A program made the position numbers and the translations under genes. A model generated the notes under the pieces. It searched no databases. It had not been told where the DNA came from and was given only the letters and a program-made list of their open reading frames with translations. From Rhodococcus sp. ARC_M5 (GTDB lineage Bacteria > Actinomycetota > Actinomycetes > Mycobacteriales > Mycobacteriaceae), in the NCBI RefSeq assembly GCF_022810405.1, contig NZ_JALGQE010000002.1, positions 124,001 to 188,000 of the forward strand: a stretch of 64,000 nt of DNA. Reading direction: 5' to 3'. Numbering within the stretch: position 1 is the stretch's first letter; every line of letters starts with the position of its first letter. This document shows, piece by piece, positions 24,614-33,111 of this stretch.

Positions 24614-25601
24614 GCGCATCTCTCGTTCAGTGGCTGTGCCTGCGGCAGTCCTCACCCTTGCCCTCGCCCTCACCGCATGCAGTTCCGACGCCTCTGACGG
24701 CGACACCACCGACCCCTCCGAGGCCGGTGGTGTCGTGGTCACCGACATGTTCGGTGACGTCGAAGTTCCAGCAGACCCCCAACGCGTAGTGGCGCTCGGT
24801 TGGTCGGACGCAGAGACCGCGCTGGCCCTCGGGGTGGAACCGGTCGGGGCCAGCGACTGGCTCGGCGTCGGTGGAAACGGCTTGGGACCGTGGGTCGACG
24901 AGTCCTACGACACCGACCCCACGATCGTCGGCACCTTCGACGTCGACTTGGAATCGGTTGCCGCTCTGACCCCGGACTTGATTCTCTGGACGCGTAGCAC
25001 CAACGACAAGGCGGTCTACGACCAGCTGTCCGACATCGCACCCACCGTCGCGGCACCACCGGGAACCGACGTCGCCTACGGCACCACGTGGGACGGCCAG
25101 ACCGAGATCGTCGCCGAGGCGCTCGGAAAGGTCGACGAGGGCAAGAAGCTCGTCGACGACACCCAGGCACTGATCGACGACACGATCGCGGCCAACCCGG
25201 AGTTCGCCGACAAGACCGTCGCCGTCGGCACGCTCTACAGCGGACAGATCGGTGCCTACGTGCGCGGCGACACCCGCGTCGACTACCTCGAATCACTCGG
25301 CATGACGAACACCCCGGCCATCCAGAACCTCGCCGAGCCGGGAGCGTTCAGCATCGAACTCTCCGAAGAGAACGTCGCTGCCCTCGACGCCGACCTCACC
25401 GTCATGTTCCCCATCGGCACCGGACCCGAGGTGATCACCGAGAACCCGTCGATCCAGGGCCTGCCGTCGGCACGCGACGGACGCCTCGTAGTTCTCGGTG
25501 ACCTCGACCTGTCCAACGCATTCTCGGCCGCCTCGGTGGCCGGTACCCGATACGCACTGGAAAACGCAGTACCGCTCTTCGCAGCACCGCTGAAGGGCTA
25601 G
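24612..25601 (+). CDS. Iron-siderophore ABC transporter substrate-binding lipoprotein (FecB/FepB-like), copy 1
   Basis: Exported lipoprotein of 329 aa. The signal peptide ends in lipobox LTAC (Cys near residue 22), followed by a Ser/Asp/Thr-rich linker. The mature part has the periplasmic-binding motifs DMFGDVEVPADPQRVVALGW, VAALTPDLILW and the C-terminal GLPSARDGRLVVLGD. ATG 24612 is chosen because the lipobox fits and the frame upstream lies in the preceding gene. No permease or ATPase genes follow, so it is an orphan binding protein. An IdeR-like box overlaps the start, predicting induction by iron starvation. A second such gene lies at 53474. Confidence 0.9.
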   Translation: MRISRSVAVPAAVLTLALALTACSSDASDGDTTDPSEAGGVVVTDMFGDVEVPADPQRVVALGWSDAETALALGVEPVGASDWLGVGGNGLGPWVDESYDTDPTIVGTFDVDLESVAALTPDLILWTRSTNDKAVYDQLSDIAPTVAAPPGTDVAYGTTWDGQTEIVAEALGKVDEGKKLVDDTQALIDDTIAANPEFADKTVAVGTLYSGQIGAYVRGDTRVDYLESLGMTNTPAIQNLAEPGAFSIELSEENVAALDADLTVMFPIGTGPEVITENPSIQGLPSARDGRLVVLGDLDLSNAFSAASVAGTRYALENAVPLFAAPLKG

Positions 25602-25602
25602 A

Positions 25603-25664
25603 TCACACTCTTCCGGGCGGGCTTGTCACACTCTCCCGGGCGGGCTTGTCACACTCTTCCCGGG
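25603..25664. repeat. 23-bp tandem repeat, 2.7 copies
   Basis: Units start at 25603, 25626 and 25649; the core is TCACACTCT(T/C)CCGGGCGGG. The third, partial unit contains the stop codon of the PPOX gene (minus strand). It fills the gap between convergent genes. Confidence 0.8.
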
Positions 25665-26110
25665 GGAAATCCACCCGCGGCGATCGGTCCCCAGGTGTCG
25701 ATCACGATGCGTATCAACGACTTTCCCTGCTTCACCATCGCCGCGCGGTACTCGTCCCAGTCCGAGTGCTCGCCTGCGATGCTGCGGAAGTACTCCACCA
25801 GCGGCTCGACGGCGTCGGGCAGATCGATGATCTCGGCCGTCCCGTCGACCTGCACGTAGTCACCGTTCCAGTCGTCACTGTGCACCAGCACCGTGACGGC
25901 GGAATTGCGGCGGATGTTGTGTACCTTCGCGCGCTCGGGGTAGGTGGCGATGACGATGCGGCCTTCCGAGTCCACCCCGGCCGAGACCGGAGAGACCTGC
26001 AGGCCGTCGTCGCGCTTGCGGGTGATCAGGGTGTGATGGTGCCGCGGGGAGACGAATTCGAGCAATTCCTCACGCGACACGGTTTCTGCTTTTGCGATGG
26101 TAGGGGCCAT
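25649..26110 (-). CDS. Pyridoxamine 5'-phosphate oxidase-like flavoprotein (possibly F420-dependent)
   Basis: Split-barrel protein of 153 aa. Typical features are HHHTLITRKRDDGLQVSPVSAGVD, IVIATYPERAKVHNIRRN and the segment WNGDYVQVDGTAEIIDLPD. In actinobacteria such PPOX-class proteins often bind cofactor F420; the short length fits. ATG 26110 is preferred over ATG 26119 because a TACCAT box lies 7 nt before it, suggesting a leaderless message. It diverges from the PPK2 gene with 33 nt between starts. Its stop codon lies in a 23-bp tandem repeat. The substrate is unknown. Confidence 0.83.
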   Translation of the reverse strand: MAPTIAKAETVSREELLEFVSPRHHHTLITRKRDDGLQVSPVSAGVDSEGRIVIATYPERAKVHNIRRNSAVTVLVHSDDWNGDYVQVDGTAEIIDLPDAVEPLVEYFRSIAGEHSDWDEYRAAMVKQGKSLIRIVIDTWGPIAAGGFPPGRV

Positions 26111-26143
26111 GAATCCCATGGTAGAGAAGTAGTCTTCTCGCCT

Positions 26144-27001
26144 ATGGCCGACAAGTCGAAACTGTGGACGCTCTCGCCCGTCGATGTGCTGCGCGCCGGC
26201 GCATCTCCCCGTGTGGAGGACATCGATTTCACGGCAACTCCGGGATTCGACGGCGCGAAAGCACACGGCAACGACGTCCTCGAGCAGCGCGGTGCAGTTC
26301 TTGCGGCGCTCCAGGAAAAGCTCTATGCCCACGGGCGCGCAGGCGGCACCAAGTCGGTCCTGCTGGTGTTGCAGGGCATGGACACCGCGGGCAAGGGCGG
26401 CATGGTCAAACACGTCATCGGGATGGTCGATCCGCAGGGTGTCGACCTCGCCTCGTTCGGGGTGCCGACCCAGAAAGAGAAGCAGCACCACTATCTGTGG
26501 CGCATCCGCAACGCACTTCCGCGGGCCGGCCGAATCGGGGTGTTCGATCGGTCCCACTACGAGGACGTGCTCGTCGTCGCGGTCCACGATCTCGTGCCGC
26601 GGCAGGTGTGGGAGAAGCGATTCGACGAGATCAACGCCTTCGAGAAGGAATTGGTCGACGAGGACACGGTCGTCGTCAAGGTGGCCTTGTTCGTCTCGGC
26701 GGACGAGCAGAAGAAGCGGTTGCAGGAGCGGCTCGATCGACCGGACAAGCACTGGAAGTACAACCCGGGCGATGTGACCGAGCGTGGCTTCCTACCGCAG
26801 TACCGGGAGGCGTATCAGCGAGTCCTGGATCGTACGGATACCGACCACGCACCGTGGTACGTCGTTCCGTCCGACCGTAAGTGGTACAGCAGACTTGCTG
26901 TCACGGAAATTCTCATCGACGCCCTCGAGAAGCTCGATCTCGACTGGCCTGCAGCAGATTTCGACGTCGAACACGAGAAGAAGCGGCTGGCCGAGAGCTG
27001 A
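26144..27001 (+). CDS. ppk2: Polyphosphate kinase 2 family protein
   Basis: Cytoplasmic phosphotransferase of 285 aa that uses polyphosphate to phosphorylate nucleoside mono- or diphosphates (or the reverse). It has Walker A-like GMDTAGKGG, the PPK2 segment VFDRSHYEDVLV with its Asp/Arg, lid residues RLDRPDKHWKYNPGD, and ends WYVVPSDRKWYSRLAV. Single-domain length fits class I or III PPK2; the class cannot be set by eye. The start ATG has a TAGTCT box 8 nt upstream. It is divergent to the PPOX gene and followed by a 20-bp hairpin. Confidence 0.93.
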   Translation: MADKSKLWTLSPVDVLRAGASPRVEDIDFTATPGFDGAKAHGNDVLEQRGAVLAALQEKLYAHGRAGGTKSVLLVLQGMDTAGKGGMVKHVIGMVDPQGVDLASFGVPTQKEKQHHYLWRIRNALPRAGRIGVFDRSHYEDVLVVAVHDLVPRQVWEKRFDEINAFEKELVDEDTVVVKVALFVSADEQKKRLQERLDRPDKHWKYNPGDVTERGFLPQYREAYQRVLDRTDTDHAPWYVVPSDRKWYSRLAVTEILIDALEKLDLDWPAADFDVEHEKKRLAES

Positions 27002-27014
27002 ACCCCCTTCGAAG

Positions 27015-27066
27015 GCGTGAATGGTCCATTGACCCCCGTCTGGGCAGGTCAATGGACCATTCACGC
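27015..27066. terminator. 20-bp perfect hairpin between convergent ppk2 and alcohol dehydrogenase genes
   Basis: Arms 27015-27034 and 27047-27066 are exact reverse complements. The 12-nt loop can fold further through CCC/GGG. No U-tract follows. It is placed to end both transcripts. Confidence 0.75.
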
Positions 27067-27080
27067 GTACAACGAGACAG

Positions 27081-28121
27081 TTACAGCGTGGCTGCGTCGA
27101 TCACGAAGCGGTAGCGCACGTCGGACTTGACGACGCGGTCGTATGCCTCGTTGATCTTCTCGGCCGGGATGACCTCGATCTCGGCACCGATGTGGTGCTC
27201 GGCGCAGAAGTCCAGCATTTCCTGGGTCTCGGCGATGCCGCCGACCATCGAGCCCGCGAACGAGCGGCGGTTGGCCAGCAGATTGAATGCAGGCACCTCG
27301 AGGGGCTTCTCGGGAACACCGAGCTCGACGAGGGTGCCGTTACGGGCCAACAGTCCCAGGTACTTGCCCATGGGCAGGTTGGCCGAGACGGTGTTGAGGA
27401 TCAGGTCGAACTTGCCCTGGAGATCCTTGAGCGCGGTGGTGTCCTTGGTGGCGTAGTACTCGTCGGCACCGTAGGCCTTGCCGTCTGCCTCCTTGGCATC
27501 GGTCTGGCTCAGCACGGTGACATGCGCACCCATGGCGTGAGCGATCTTGACGCCGATGTGTCCGAGTCCGCCCATTCCGATGATGGCGACCTTCTTGTCG
27601 GGGCCCGCTCCCCAGTGCTTGAGCGGCGAGTACAGCGTGATGCCTGCGCACAGCAGCGGTGCCGCGACATCGAGCTCGATGCCCTCGGGGATGCCGAGCA
27701 CGAACTTCTCCGTGACGACGATCTGGGTGGAGTATCCACCGTTGGTGAACTCACCCTCGTAGGTCTTCGAGTTGTAGGTCTGGACGACGCCCTTGGTGCA
27801 GTACTGCTCGTCGCCGTCCTTGCATGCCTCACACTCGCCACAGGAGTCGACGAAGCAGCCGACGCCGACGCGGTCGCCGACCTTGCGGCTGGTCACCTCG
27901 GAGCCGACCTCGGCAACGATGCCGGCGATCTCGTGTCCGGGAACCACGGGGTACGAGGTGCCGCCCCATTCGTTGCGGGCGGTGTGGATGTCGGAGTGGC
28001 AGATGCCCGCGAACTTCACGTCGATGAGGATGTCGTTCGGTCCGACGGCGCGCCGCTCGATCGTCGCCTTCTCGAGCGGGGCGTCCGGAGCAGTGGCCTG
28101 GTAAGCGGTAGCTGAAGTCAT
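27081..28121 (-). CDS. adhC: NADP-dependent zinc alcohol dehydrogenase (AdhC-type)
   Basis: Cytoplasmic medium-chain dehydrogenase of 346 aa, the length of M. tuberculosis AdhC (Rv3045). It reduces aliphatic or aromatic aldehydes with NADPH (cinnamyl alcohol dehydrogenase branch). Catalytic zinc ligands are Cys in ICHSD and HE in VVPGHEIAG; the structural zinc site is [15 protein letters not shown]. The cofactor loop is [12 protein letters not shown] 28121 is chosen; an upstream extension in the same frame is not family-like. Transcribed alone. It may act in detoxification of aldehydes, possibly with mycothiol-based redox systems; this is inference. Confidence 0.93.
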   Translation of the reverse strand: MTSATAYQATAPDAPLEKATIERRAVGPNDILIDVKFAGICHSDIHTARNEWGGTSYPVVPGHEIAGIVAEVGSEVTSRKVGDRVGVGCFVDSCGECEACKDGDEQYCTKGVVQTYNSKTYEGEFTNGGYSTQIVVTEKFVLGIPEGIELDVAAPLLCAGITLYSPLKHWGAGPDKKVAIIGMGGLGHIGVKIAHAMGAHVTVLSQTDAKEADGKAYGADEYYATKDTTALKDLQGKFDLILNTVSANLPMGKYLGLLARNGTLVELGVPEKPLEVPAFNLLANRRSFAGSMVGGIAETQEMLDFCAEHHIGAEIEVIPAEKINEAYDRVVKSDVRYRFVIDAATL

Positions 28122-28217
28122 GACTACATTGCTACCTACGCATCTGTGTAAGCGCAACACAGCTACCGCCCCGACCAGGCTATTCCTATTTCAAACGAGT
28201 CGTTCGCAACACTAACT

Positions 28218-28499
28218 TCAGCCGTTCTTGGCGATATTCACGCCGAGCCATCCAACATACGCCGCCAGACCGATCAGTCCGATTTTGCGAGTCTTGGGGT
28301 ACGCGATGGCCGCGCCGACGGCCAGTTCAGTGGCTCCGTTGCGGCTGATCCACGTTCGAGTGTCCGTAGGGAACGGGAGCTTGGTGATTCCTTCGAAGGC
28401 CTCGGGTACCACGAAGTGGGCGGCGCCGGTGGCGGCCAACCCGATTCCGAATGCCTTGGGTACCAGACCGTTCGACTTCTTGGACTTGCTCACTGACAC
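28218..28499 (-). CDS. Small DoxX-like membrane protein
   Basis: Protein of 93 aa with three hydrophobic segments (AFGIGLAATGAAHFVVP, ATELAVGAAIAYP, IGLIGLAAYVGWLGVNIA). The GLAATGAAHFVVPEAF and WISRNGATELAVGA parts resemble four-helix DoxX-type proteins, slightly shortened. It stands between the alcohol dehydrogenase and fadB2 genes on the same strand with gaps on both sides. Function is unknown. Confidence 0.75.
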   Translation of the reverse strand: MSVSKSKKSNGLVPKAFGIGLAATGAAHFVVPEAFEGITKLPFPTDTRTWISRNGATELAVGAAIAYPKTRKIGLIGLAAYVGWLGVNIAKNG

Positions 28500-28558
28500 G
28501 CTCCCTGCGATCGAAGTGGTTGAACTGGCAAAACGACAATAGCGCTACGAGACGGTGG

Positions 28559-29434
28559 TTACTTTGCGACCCGGCCGTTCTCGTAGCGATAGAACCCGAT
28601 TCCGGTCTTCTTACCCACTTGCCCGGCCCCGACCATCTGCAGCAGCAGCGGCGGCGGCGCGAACAACGGTTCCGCGAATTCCGAGTACATGGAATCTGCA
28701 ATGGCTTTCACGGTGTCCAGACCGATCAGATCGGCGAGCGCGAGCGGGCCCATCGGGTGCGCCAGTCCCAACACGGTCGCTTTGTCGACATCTTCCTTGG
28801 TGGCGAATCCGGATTCGACCATGCGAATCGCGGAGAGCAGATACGGCACGAGCAGCGCGTTGACGACAAATCCCGAGCGGTCGGCCGACCGCACCACCTG
28901 CTTGCCGAGAACGTCGCCTGCGAATCGCTCGGCGCGGTCGGCGACCGTCTCGGAGGTCGCATCGGTGGTGACGAGCTCGACGAGTGGCAGCACCGGTACC
29001 GGGTTGAAGAAATGCAGTCCGACGATTCGGTTCGGAGACGTCGTAGCGGATCCGAGCGTCGTGATGGGAATGGAGGAGGTGTTCGAGGCGAGTACGGCGC
29101 CGGGGTCGGTCACGACCGCGTCGAGCTCGGTGAAGATATCCGTCTTGATCTTCTCGTCCTCGAGCACTGCTTCGACGACGAGTTGGCGATCGGCGAAGTC
29201 GGCCAGATCGAAGGTGAAGCGGAGCCTGCACGCCGCGTTCTCTCGTTCGCGTTCGGTGATCTTGCCGCTGCTGACGCCGCGGTCCAGTGATCGGAGGATG
29301 CGATTGCGGCCGGCCGCGGTCAGTTCGCGGGTCTGCTCGTAGACCAACACATCGACGTGTGCGCGGGCGCAGACCTCCGCGATTCCCGCCCCCATCTGTC
29401 CCGCTCCGACGATCCCCACCCTCTCGACCGTCAC
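28559..29434 (-). CDS. fadB2: 3-hydroxybutyryl-CoA dehydrogenase
   Basis: NAD(P)-dependent enzyme of 291 aa that interconverts acetoacetyl-CoA and 3-hydroxybutyryl-CoA in short-chain fatty-acid metabolism. The cofactor loop is GAGQMGAGIAEVCA; the catalytic region is LASNTSSIPIT with HFFNPVPVLPLVE, and the C-terminal domain begins DRSGFVVNALLVPYL. GTG 29434 has AGGAG 6 nt upstream. It lies downstream of aceA on the same strand with a hairpin between, as icl1-fadB2 in M. tuberculosis. The pairing links beta-oxidation products to the glyoxylate shunt. Confidence 0.95.
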   Translation of the reverse strand: MTVERVGIVGAGQMGAGIAEVCARAHVDVLVYEQTRELTAAGRNRILRSLDRGVSSGKITERERENAACRLRFTFDLADFADRQLVVEAVLEDEKIKTDIFTELDAVVTDPGAVLASNTSSIPITTLGSATTSPNRIVGLHFFNPVPVLPLVELVTTDATSETVADRAERFAGDVLGKQVVRSADRSGFVVNALLVPYLLSAIRMVESGFATKEDVDKATVLGLAHPMGPLALADLIGLDTVKAIADSMYSEFAEPLFAPPPLLLQMVGAGQVGKKTGIGFYRYENGRVAK

Positions 29435-29529
29435 AGAAAACTCCTAGCCAATAATGTTGCAGCACAACAGCTTTTAGTGAGATGAGGGTAACTCTGATCG
29501 GGTACGCCCAAAACCTTCGTCGTACAGAA

Positions 29530-29563
29530 CAGGCGGCCCGCAACGAAAGTTGCGGACCGCCTG
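29530..29563 (-). terminator. Hairpin with GAAA tetraloop downstream of aceA
   Basis: CAGGCGGCCCGCAAC and GTTGCGGACCGCCTG pair with one mismatch around the loop GAAA. It lies 35 nt after the aceA stop and would separate aceA from fadB2 transcription. Confidence 0.7.
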
Positions 29564-29597
29564 ACTAGTGCGCTGAAGATCCGGGAGGCGGGCTAGC

Positions 29598-30887
29598 TCA
29601 GTGGAACTGGCCTTCTTCGGTGGAGCCCTTCAGTGCAGCCGTCGAGGTGTTGGGGTCGACGGTGGTGGCGATGCGGTCGAAGTAGCCCGCGCCAACCTCA
29701 CGCTGGTGCTTGATGGCGGTGAAGCCGCGCTCTTCGGCAGCCTTGAACTCGCGCTCCTGCAGGTCGACGAACGCGGTCATGCCTTCGCGGGCGTAGCCGT
29801 GTGCCAGGTCGAACATGCCGTAGTTGAGCGAGTGGAAGCCTGCGAGGGTGATGAACTGGAACTTGAAGCCCATGGCTCCGAGTTCCTTCTGGAACTTGGC
29901 GATGGTCGCGTCGTCCAGGTGCGCCTTCCAGTTGAACGAAGGCGAGCAGTTGTAGGCGAGCAGCTGGTCCGGGAACTCGCTGCGAACCGACTCGGAGAAC
30001 TTCTTGGCGACCTCGAGATCCGGCACGCCGGTCTCCATCCAGATGAGGTCGGCGTACGGGGCGTAGGCCTTGGCGCGAGCGATGCAGGGCTCGATGCCGT
30101 TCTTGACGCCGAAGAAGCCTTCTGCGGTGCGGGTTCCGTCCAGGAACTCACGGTCGCGCTCGTCGACGTCGGAGGTGATCAGCGTGGCTGCCTCGGCGTC
30201 GGTGCGAGCGATGATGACCGACGGGACGTCGGCGACGTCGGACGCGAGCCGCGCCGAGGTCAGGGTGCGGATGTGCTGCTGGGTCGGGATGAGAACCTTG
30301 CCGCCGAGGTGGCCGCACTTCTTCTCCGATGCGAGCTGATCCTCCCAGTGCACGCCTGCGGCGCCGGCCACGATCATGGCCTTCTGCAGCTCGTAGGCGT
30401 TCAGTGCGCCACCGAAGCCGGCTTCGGCGTCGGCGACGATCGGTGCAACCCAGTTCTTGACGGACGTGTCGCCCTCGATCTTGGCGATCTCGTCGGCGCG
30501 CAGGAGTGCGTTGTTGATGCGACGGACGACCGACGGCACCGAGTTGGCCGGGTAGAGGCTCTGGTCCGGGTACGTGTGGCCCGAGAGGTTCGCGTCGCCT
30601 GCGACCTGCCAGCCGGAGAGGTAGATCGCCTGGAGGCCGGCGCGAATCTGCTGCACGGCCTGGTTGCCGGTGAGGGCACCGAGCGAGTTGATGTAGTCCT
30701 CGTTGTTCACGAGGTCCCACAGGACCTCGCTGCCGCGGCGAGCGAGTGTCGCTTCTTCGACGACGGTGCCCTGGAGGTCGGAGACCTGCTGCGCGGTGAA
30801 GTTACGGGTGACGCCCTTCCAGCGCGGGTTGGTGTCCCAATCCTGCTGAATCTCGGCGGTGGTCTTCGGGGTGCCGGTGGTCGACAT
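29598..30887 (-). CDS. aceA: Isocitrate lyase
   Basis: Cytoplasmic glyoxylate-shunt enzyme of 429 aa; it splits isocitrate into succinate and glyoxylate during growth on acetate or fatty acids. It is the short (ICL1) class. Diagnostic parts are the active-site [11 protein letters not shown], the metal-binding [20 protein letters not shown] and [12 protein letters not shown] 30887 has GGAG 6 nt upstream. The 423-nt upstream gap contains a RamB-type site, and the ramB gene is 2.2 kb away, as in mycobacteria and corynebacteria. Confidence 0.98.
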   Translation of the reverse strand: MSTTGTPKTTAEIQQDWDTNPRWKGVTRNFTAQQVSDLQGTVVEEATLARRGSEVLWDLVNNEDYINSLGALTGNQAVQQIRAGLQAIYLSGWQVAGDANLSGHTYPDQSLYPANSVPSVVRRINNALLRADEIAKIEGDTSVKNWVAPIVADAEAGFGGALNAYELQKAMIVAGAAGVHWEDQLASEKKCGHLGGKVLIPTQQHIRTLTSARLASDVADVPSVIIARTDAEAATLITSDVDERDREFLDGTRTAEGFFGVKNGIEPCIARAKAYAPYADLIWMETGVPDLEVAKKFSESVRSEFPDQLLAYNCSPSFNWKAHLDDATIAKFQKELGAMGFKFQFITLAGFHSLNYGMFDLAHGYAREGMTAFVDLQEREFKAAEERGFTAIKHQREVGAGYFDRIATTVDPNTSTAALKGSTEEGQFH

Positions 30888-31310
30888 CTTCAGCTCCAGT
30901 CTCTTCTGCTTCTCGGCCTGCCTCGAGACGAATCTTCACATCGTTGCCAGGCCCTTCTGGTGTACTCCAAAACAATGGCACAACGGAAAACAGGCGTCTA
31001 CCAGTTGTTAGTGCCAATCTTGGCTAGCTTTCCCTACACGCTTGCTAACTTTGCAAATTTTCGGCCGCGACAAACCTCTCCGATCGGACGGCGCGGTTAC
31101 TCGTCAGTAGCGATGAATCCCCAGTTGATGAACGCAATGAACAAAAACTCATACAGGACGCTTGTACGGTTTGAACGGCACGTCTGAATCGAGTCAGAAC
31201 TCGGATTCGACGTGATGGACATCACACTACCTCCATCCCAGAATGTGAACACTCACGGGTTGCGCCACTAGACGCCACTTCCGCGGGGATCCCCGGCTCG
31301 ACGCCTCGGA
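30888..31310. other. Intergenic region upstream of aceA
   Basis: No gene is supported in these 423 bases, which are lower in G+C than the surroundings. They contain the RamB-like site at 31045-31057, an inverted repeat GCCAA-TC-TTGGC at 31013-31024 and A/T-rich stretches that must hold the aceA promoter. The right end leads into the DUF559 protein gene. Confidence 0.6.
31045..31057. promoter_or_regulatory. RamB-type operator upstream of aceA
   Basis: CTAACTTTGCAAA matches the corynebacterial RamB motif A(A/G)AACTTTGCAAA at 11 of 13 positions. It lies about 160 nt before the aceA start. Regulation of aceA by RamB is established in C. glutamicum and M. tuberculosis; here it is inferred. Confidence 0.6.
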
Positions 31311-32366
31311 ATGGAGCGCAACGTGCACTCATCCACAGACACGCAGCTATCCACAGGGCATTCCATTCCCCCAGGTCGGCCCACCGACGCCACCCCAGCG
31401 CTCCCCGACACTGCACCCATGACACCCGAAGCAGGCTCCACTCCCAGACCCACAGGTCATTCCGCAGGCTCCACTCCCAGACCCACAGGTCATTCCGCAG
31501 GCTCCACTCCCAGATCCACAGGTCATTCCGCAGGCTCCACTCCCGGCCCCGCCACCCTCCAGCAGCTCCTGGCCTCCGGACTCCACCCCAGCACCGTCTC
31601 GCGTCACTTCACCCGTGTTCTGCCGACGGTCCACATGCGCGGGGAACCGTCGACGATGGATCGGTGTCGGGCCGTTTCGCTGTGGCGACCGGACGCCGTG
31701 CTCAGTCACCGGTCGGCCGCCTACTTACGGGGCTGGACGACCGAACCGACAACCCTCGACGCCACGGTCCCCAGCTCGGCGAGATTGCGGCCACCGCCAT
31801 GGCTTCGGCTACACCGTCGGACACTCGATTCCAGGCTCGTCGACGAGGTCGAGACCCTGCCGTGCACCACGCCCGCACAGACGATTCTCGATTGCCTGGC
31901 GGTACTCCCCCGCGCCGAGGCCGAGTTGCTGATCGACGAACGCCTGAAGTTCGGACTCGACCCCGCGTCGTTGCTCCGCCTGCTCGAACGATTCCCGGGT
32001 CGACGCGGCAACGCAGAGTTGGCTCGCCAAGTTCGGCTGGCAGTGACCAGGTTCGCTTCGGAACGGGAGCGGTCACTGGGACGCGCGCTGCACCGGATCG
32101 GGCTGTACCTGGAGATGAATGCGGCAGTCGGTCCGTACATCTGCGACCTCGTCGACCGTCGCAGCCGAACGATCATCGAAGTGGACGGACGCGAATTCCA
32201 CAGTGCAGCCGGGGTATTCAGCAAGGATCGGCGCAGGCAGAACGCGCTGGTGCTCGATCGCTGGCTGGTGCTGCGCTACTCGGCATTCGACGTACTGGCC
32301 GCACCGGACGTCATCGCCGGAGAGATTGCGTCGGTGATCCGACGACGTCGGGAATCGAGGCGATGA
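31311..32366 (+). CDS. DUF559/AbiEi-like protein with in-frame repeat tract
   Basis: Protein of 351 aa as read from ATG 31311. Residues about 40-80 are built of 11-residue repeats (GHSAGSTPRPT) encoded by the dispersed 23-nt repeat plus 10 nt. Then follows ASGLHPSTVSRHF and SHRSAAYLRGW, as in AbiEi-like proteins. The C-terminus is a DUF559/Vsr-like nuclease-type fold: ICDLVDRRSRTIIEVDGREF, then H, DRRRQNALVLDRWLVLRYS. Similar proteins lack the repeat tract, so the true start could be ATG 31419 or further on. No toxin partner is adjacent. Function is unknown; a DNA-acting role is possible. Confidence 0.72.
   Translation: MERNVHSSTDTQLSTGHSIPPGRPTDATPALPDTAPMTPEAGSTPRPTGHSAGSTPRPTGHSAGSTPRSTGHSAGSTPGPATLQQLLASGLHPSTVSRHFTRVLPTVHMRGEPSTMDRCRAVSLWRPDAVLSHRSAAYLRGWTTEPTTLDATVPSSARLRPPPWLRLHRRTLDSRLVDEVETLPCTTPAQTILDCLAVLPRAEAELLIDERLKFGLDPASLLRLLERFPGRRGNAELARQVRLAVTRFASERERSLGRALHRIGLYLEMNAAVGPYICDLVDRRSRTIIEVDGREFHSAAGVFSKDRRRQNALVLDRWLVLRYSAFDVLAAPDVIAGEIASVIRRRRESRR
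31431..31543 (+). repeat. Tandem array of the dispersed repeat, 3.4 copies with 33-nt period
   Basis: Copies start at 31455, 31488 and 31521, with a partial copy at 31431. Core CCGCAGGCTCCACTCC; the 33-nt period equals 11 codons. The spacers CAGACCCACA and CAGATCCACA are nearly identical, so the array expanded as a unit within the coding region. Confidence 0.9.
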
Positions 32367-32556
32367 CTGCACACGGTGCTCCACTCCCGTGCCGGAAGCG
32401 GGATATAGCGGTTCTGCCGCGTCGAGTGGAGCACCTGTTGCACCAGGCCGGTCGCAGTAGCCGACTCGGCGATGACTGCACACAATGCTCCACTCCCGTG
32501 CCCGCGTACGAGGTTCATCGCACGCGCCCACGGGAGTGGAGCACCAGTTGCAGGAA
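32361..32556. repeat. Two direct copies of an inverted-repeat element
   Basis: Each copy begins CGATGACTGCACAC, then TGCTCCACTCCCGTGC, a unique middle, then GAGTGGAGCACC(T/A)GTTGCA. Copy 1 runs about 32361-32443 (arms 32375-32386 and 32424-32435); copy 2 about 32469-32552 (arms 32486-32500 and 32529-32543). Copy 1 contains the stop codon of the DUF559 gene. The element lies between convergent genes and may also terminate them. Confidence 0.75.
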
Positions 32557-32559
32557 ATC

Positions 32560-32964
32560 TCAGATACGAACGCCGCTGCGCTCGTCACTGGCCGCAACCA
32601 CCCGAGAGGTGACCGGTGCCCGGCGCGAGGCCAGCACCCCGAGCGCGCCCATGGCGGCGATCACGAGTCCGCCGATGATGGCGAACAGGTCCGCGGCCAG
32701 TAGGCCGGACGGGAACACCATCAGTGCGGGCGAGACCGCGAGCAACAGACCGAGACCCACGTGGGTCCAGTGGCTCTGCCTGGACGCGGATCCGATGGCC
32801 CAGAGCGCAGACGACGCAGCGAGGATGCCGAGCACCAGGATGGCTCCGGTGACCTCCTGGTCCCCCTGGACGGGAAGCCAGACGGTGGAAGCGACGAGCA
32901 CGGCTCCCGTGACGAACACGACGACGTCCCTGACGATTTCGGATGTGCGCTGACGGTTGGACAT
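32560..32964 (-). CDS. SPW repeat-like small membrane protein
   Basis: Protein of 134 aa with about four membrane segments (VVVFVTGAVLVASTVWLPVQ, ILVLGILAASSALWAIG, VGLGLLLAVSPALMVFPSG, LFAIIGGLVIAAMGALGVL). The layout and the SPALM segment resemble SPW repeat proteins. ATG 32964 is chosen because GAGGAG lies 6 nt upstream; the longer frame is discarded. It diverges from ramB across a 147-nt gap. Function is unknown. Confidence 0.78.
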   Translation of the reverse strand: MSNRQRTSEIVRDVVVFVTGAVLVASTVWLPVQGDQEVTGAILVLGILAASSALWAIGSASRQSHWTHVGLGLLLAVSPALMVFPSGLLAADLFAIIGGLVIAAMGALGVLASRRAPVTSRVVAASDERSGVRI

Positions 32965-33099
32965 GACCGCTCCTCGTGGTGCGTGGTGAATAGCTCGTAT
33001 ACCGGTATACGCCTTTACCTCGGCTAATGTTCCCGAACAGCACCGCATTGTGATCCAGCAGCTAGCTGCCAATGCTGTTAAGCCAATTCTTCGCAGGCG

Positions 33100-33105
33100 T
33101 AGCCT
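33100..33105 (+). promoter_or_regulatory. -10 box of a leaderless promoter for ramB (TAGCCT)
   Basis: TAGCCT ends 6 nt before GTG 33112. Two direct GCCAAT repeats (33068-33073 and 33082-33087) lie just upstream and resemble the half-sites at 31013-31024 before aceA, so they may bind the same regulator. Confidence 0.45.
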
Positions 33106-33111
33106 GACACT

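Noticed and set aside
25603..25664. Tandem repeats considered as CRISPR or origin iterons
   Set aside because: Units are directly adjacent with no spacers, only 2.7 copies, and no replication gene is nearby.
31431..31543. Repeat array considered as CRISPR
   Set aside because: The spacers are nearly identical and only 10 nt long, the array lies in a coding frame, and no cas genes are present.
14982..32366. Defence island based on AbiEi-like and DUF559 proteins
   Set aside because: The two genes are 16 kb apart, embedded in housekeeping genes, and have no toxin or effector partners.
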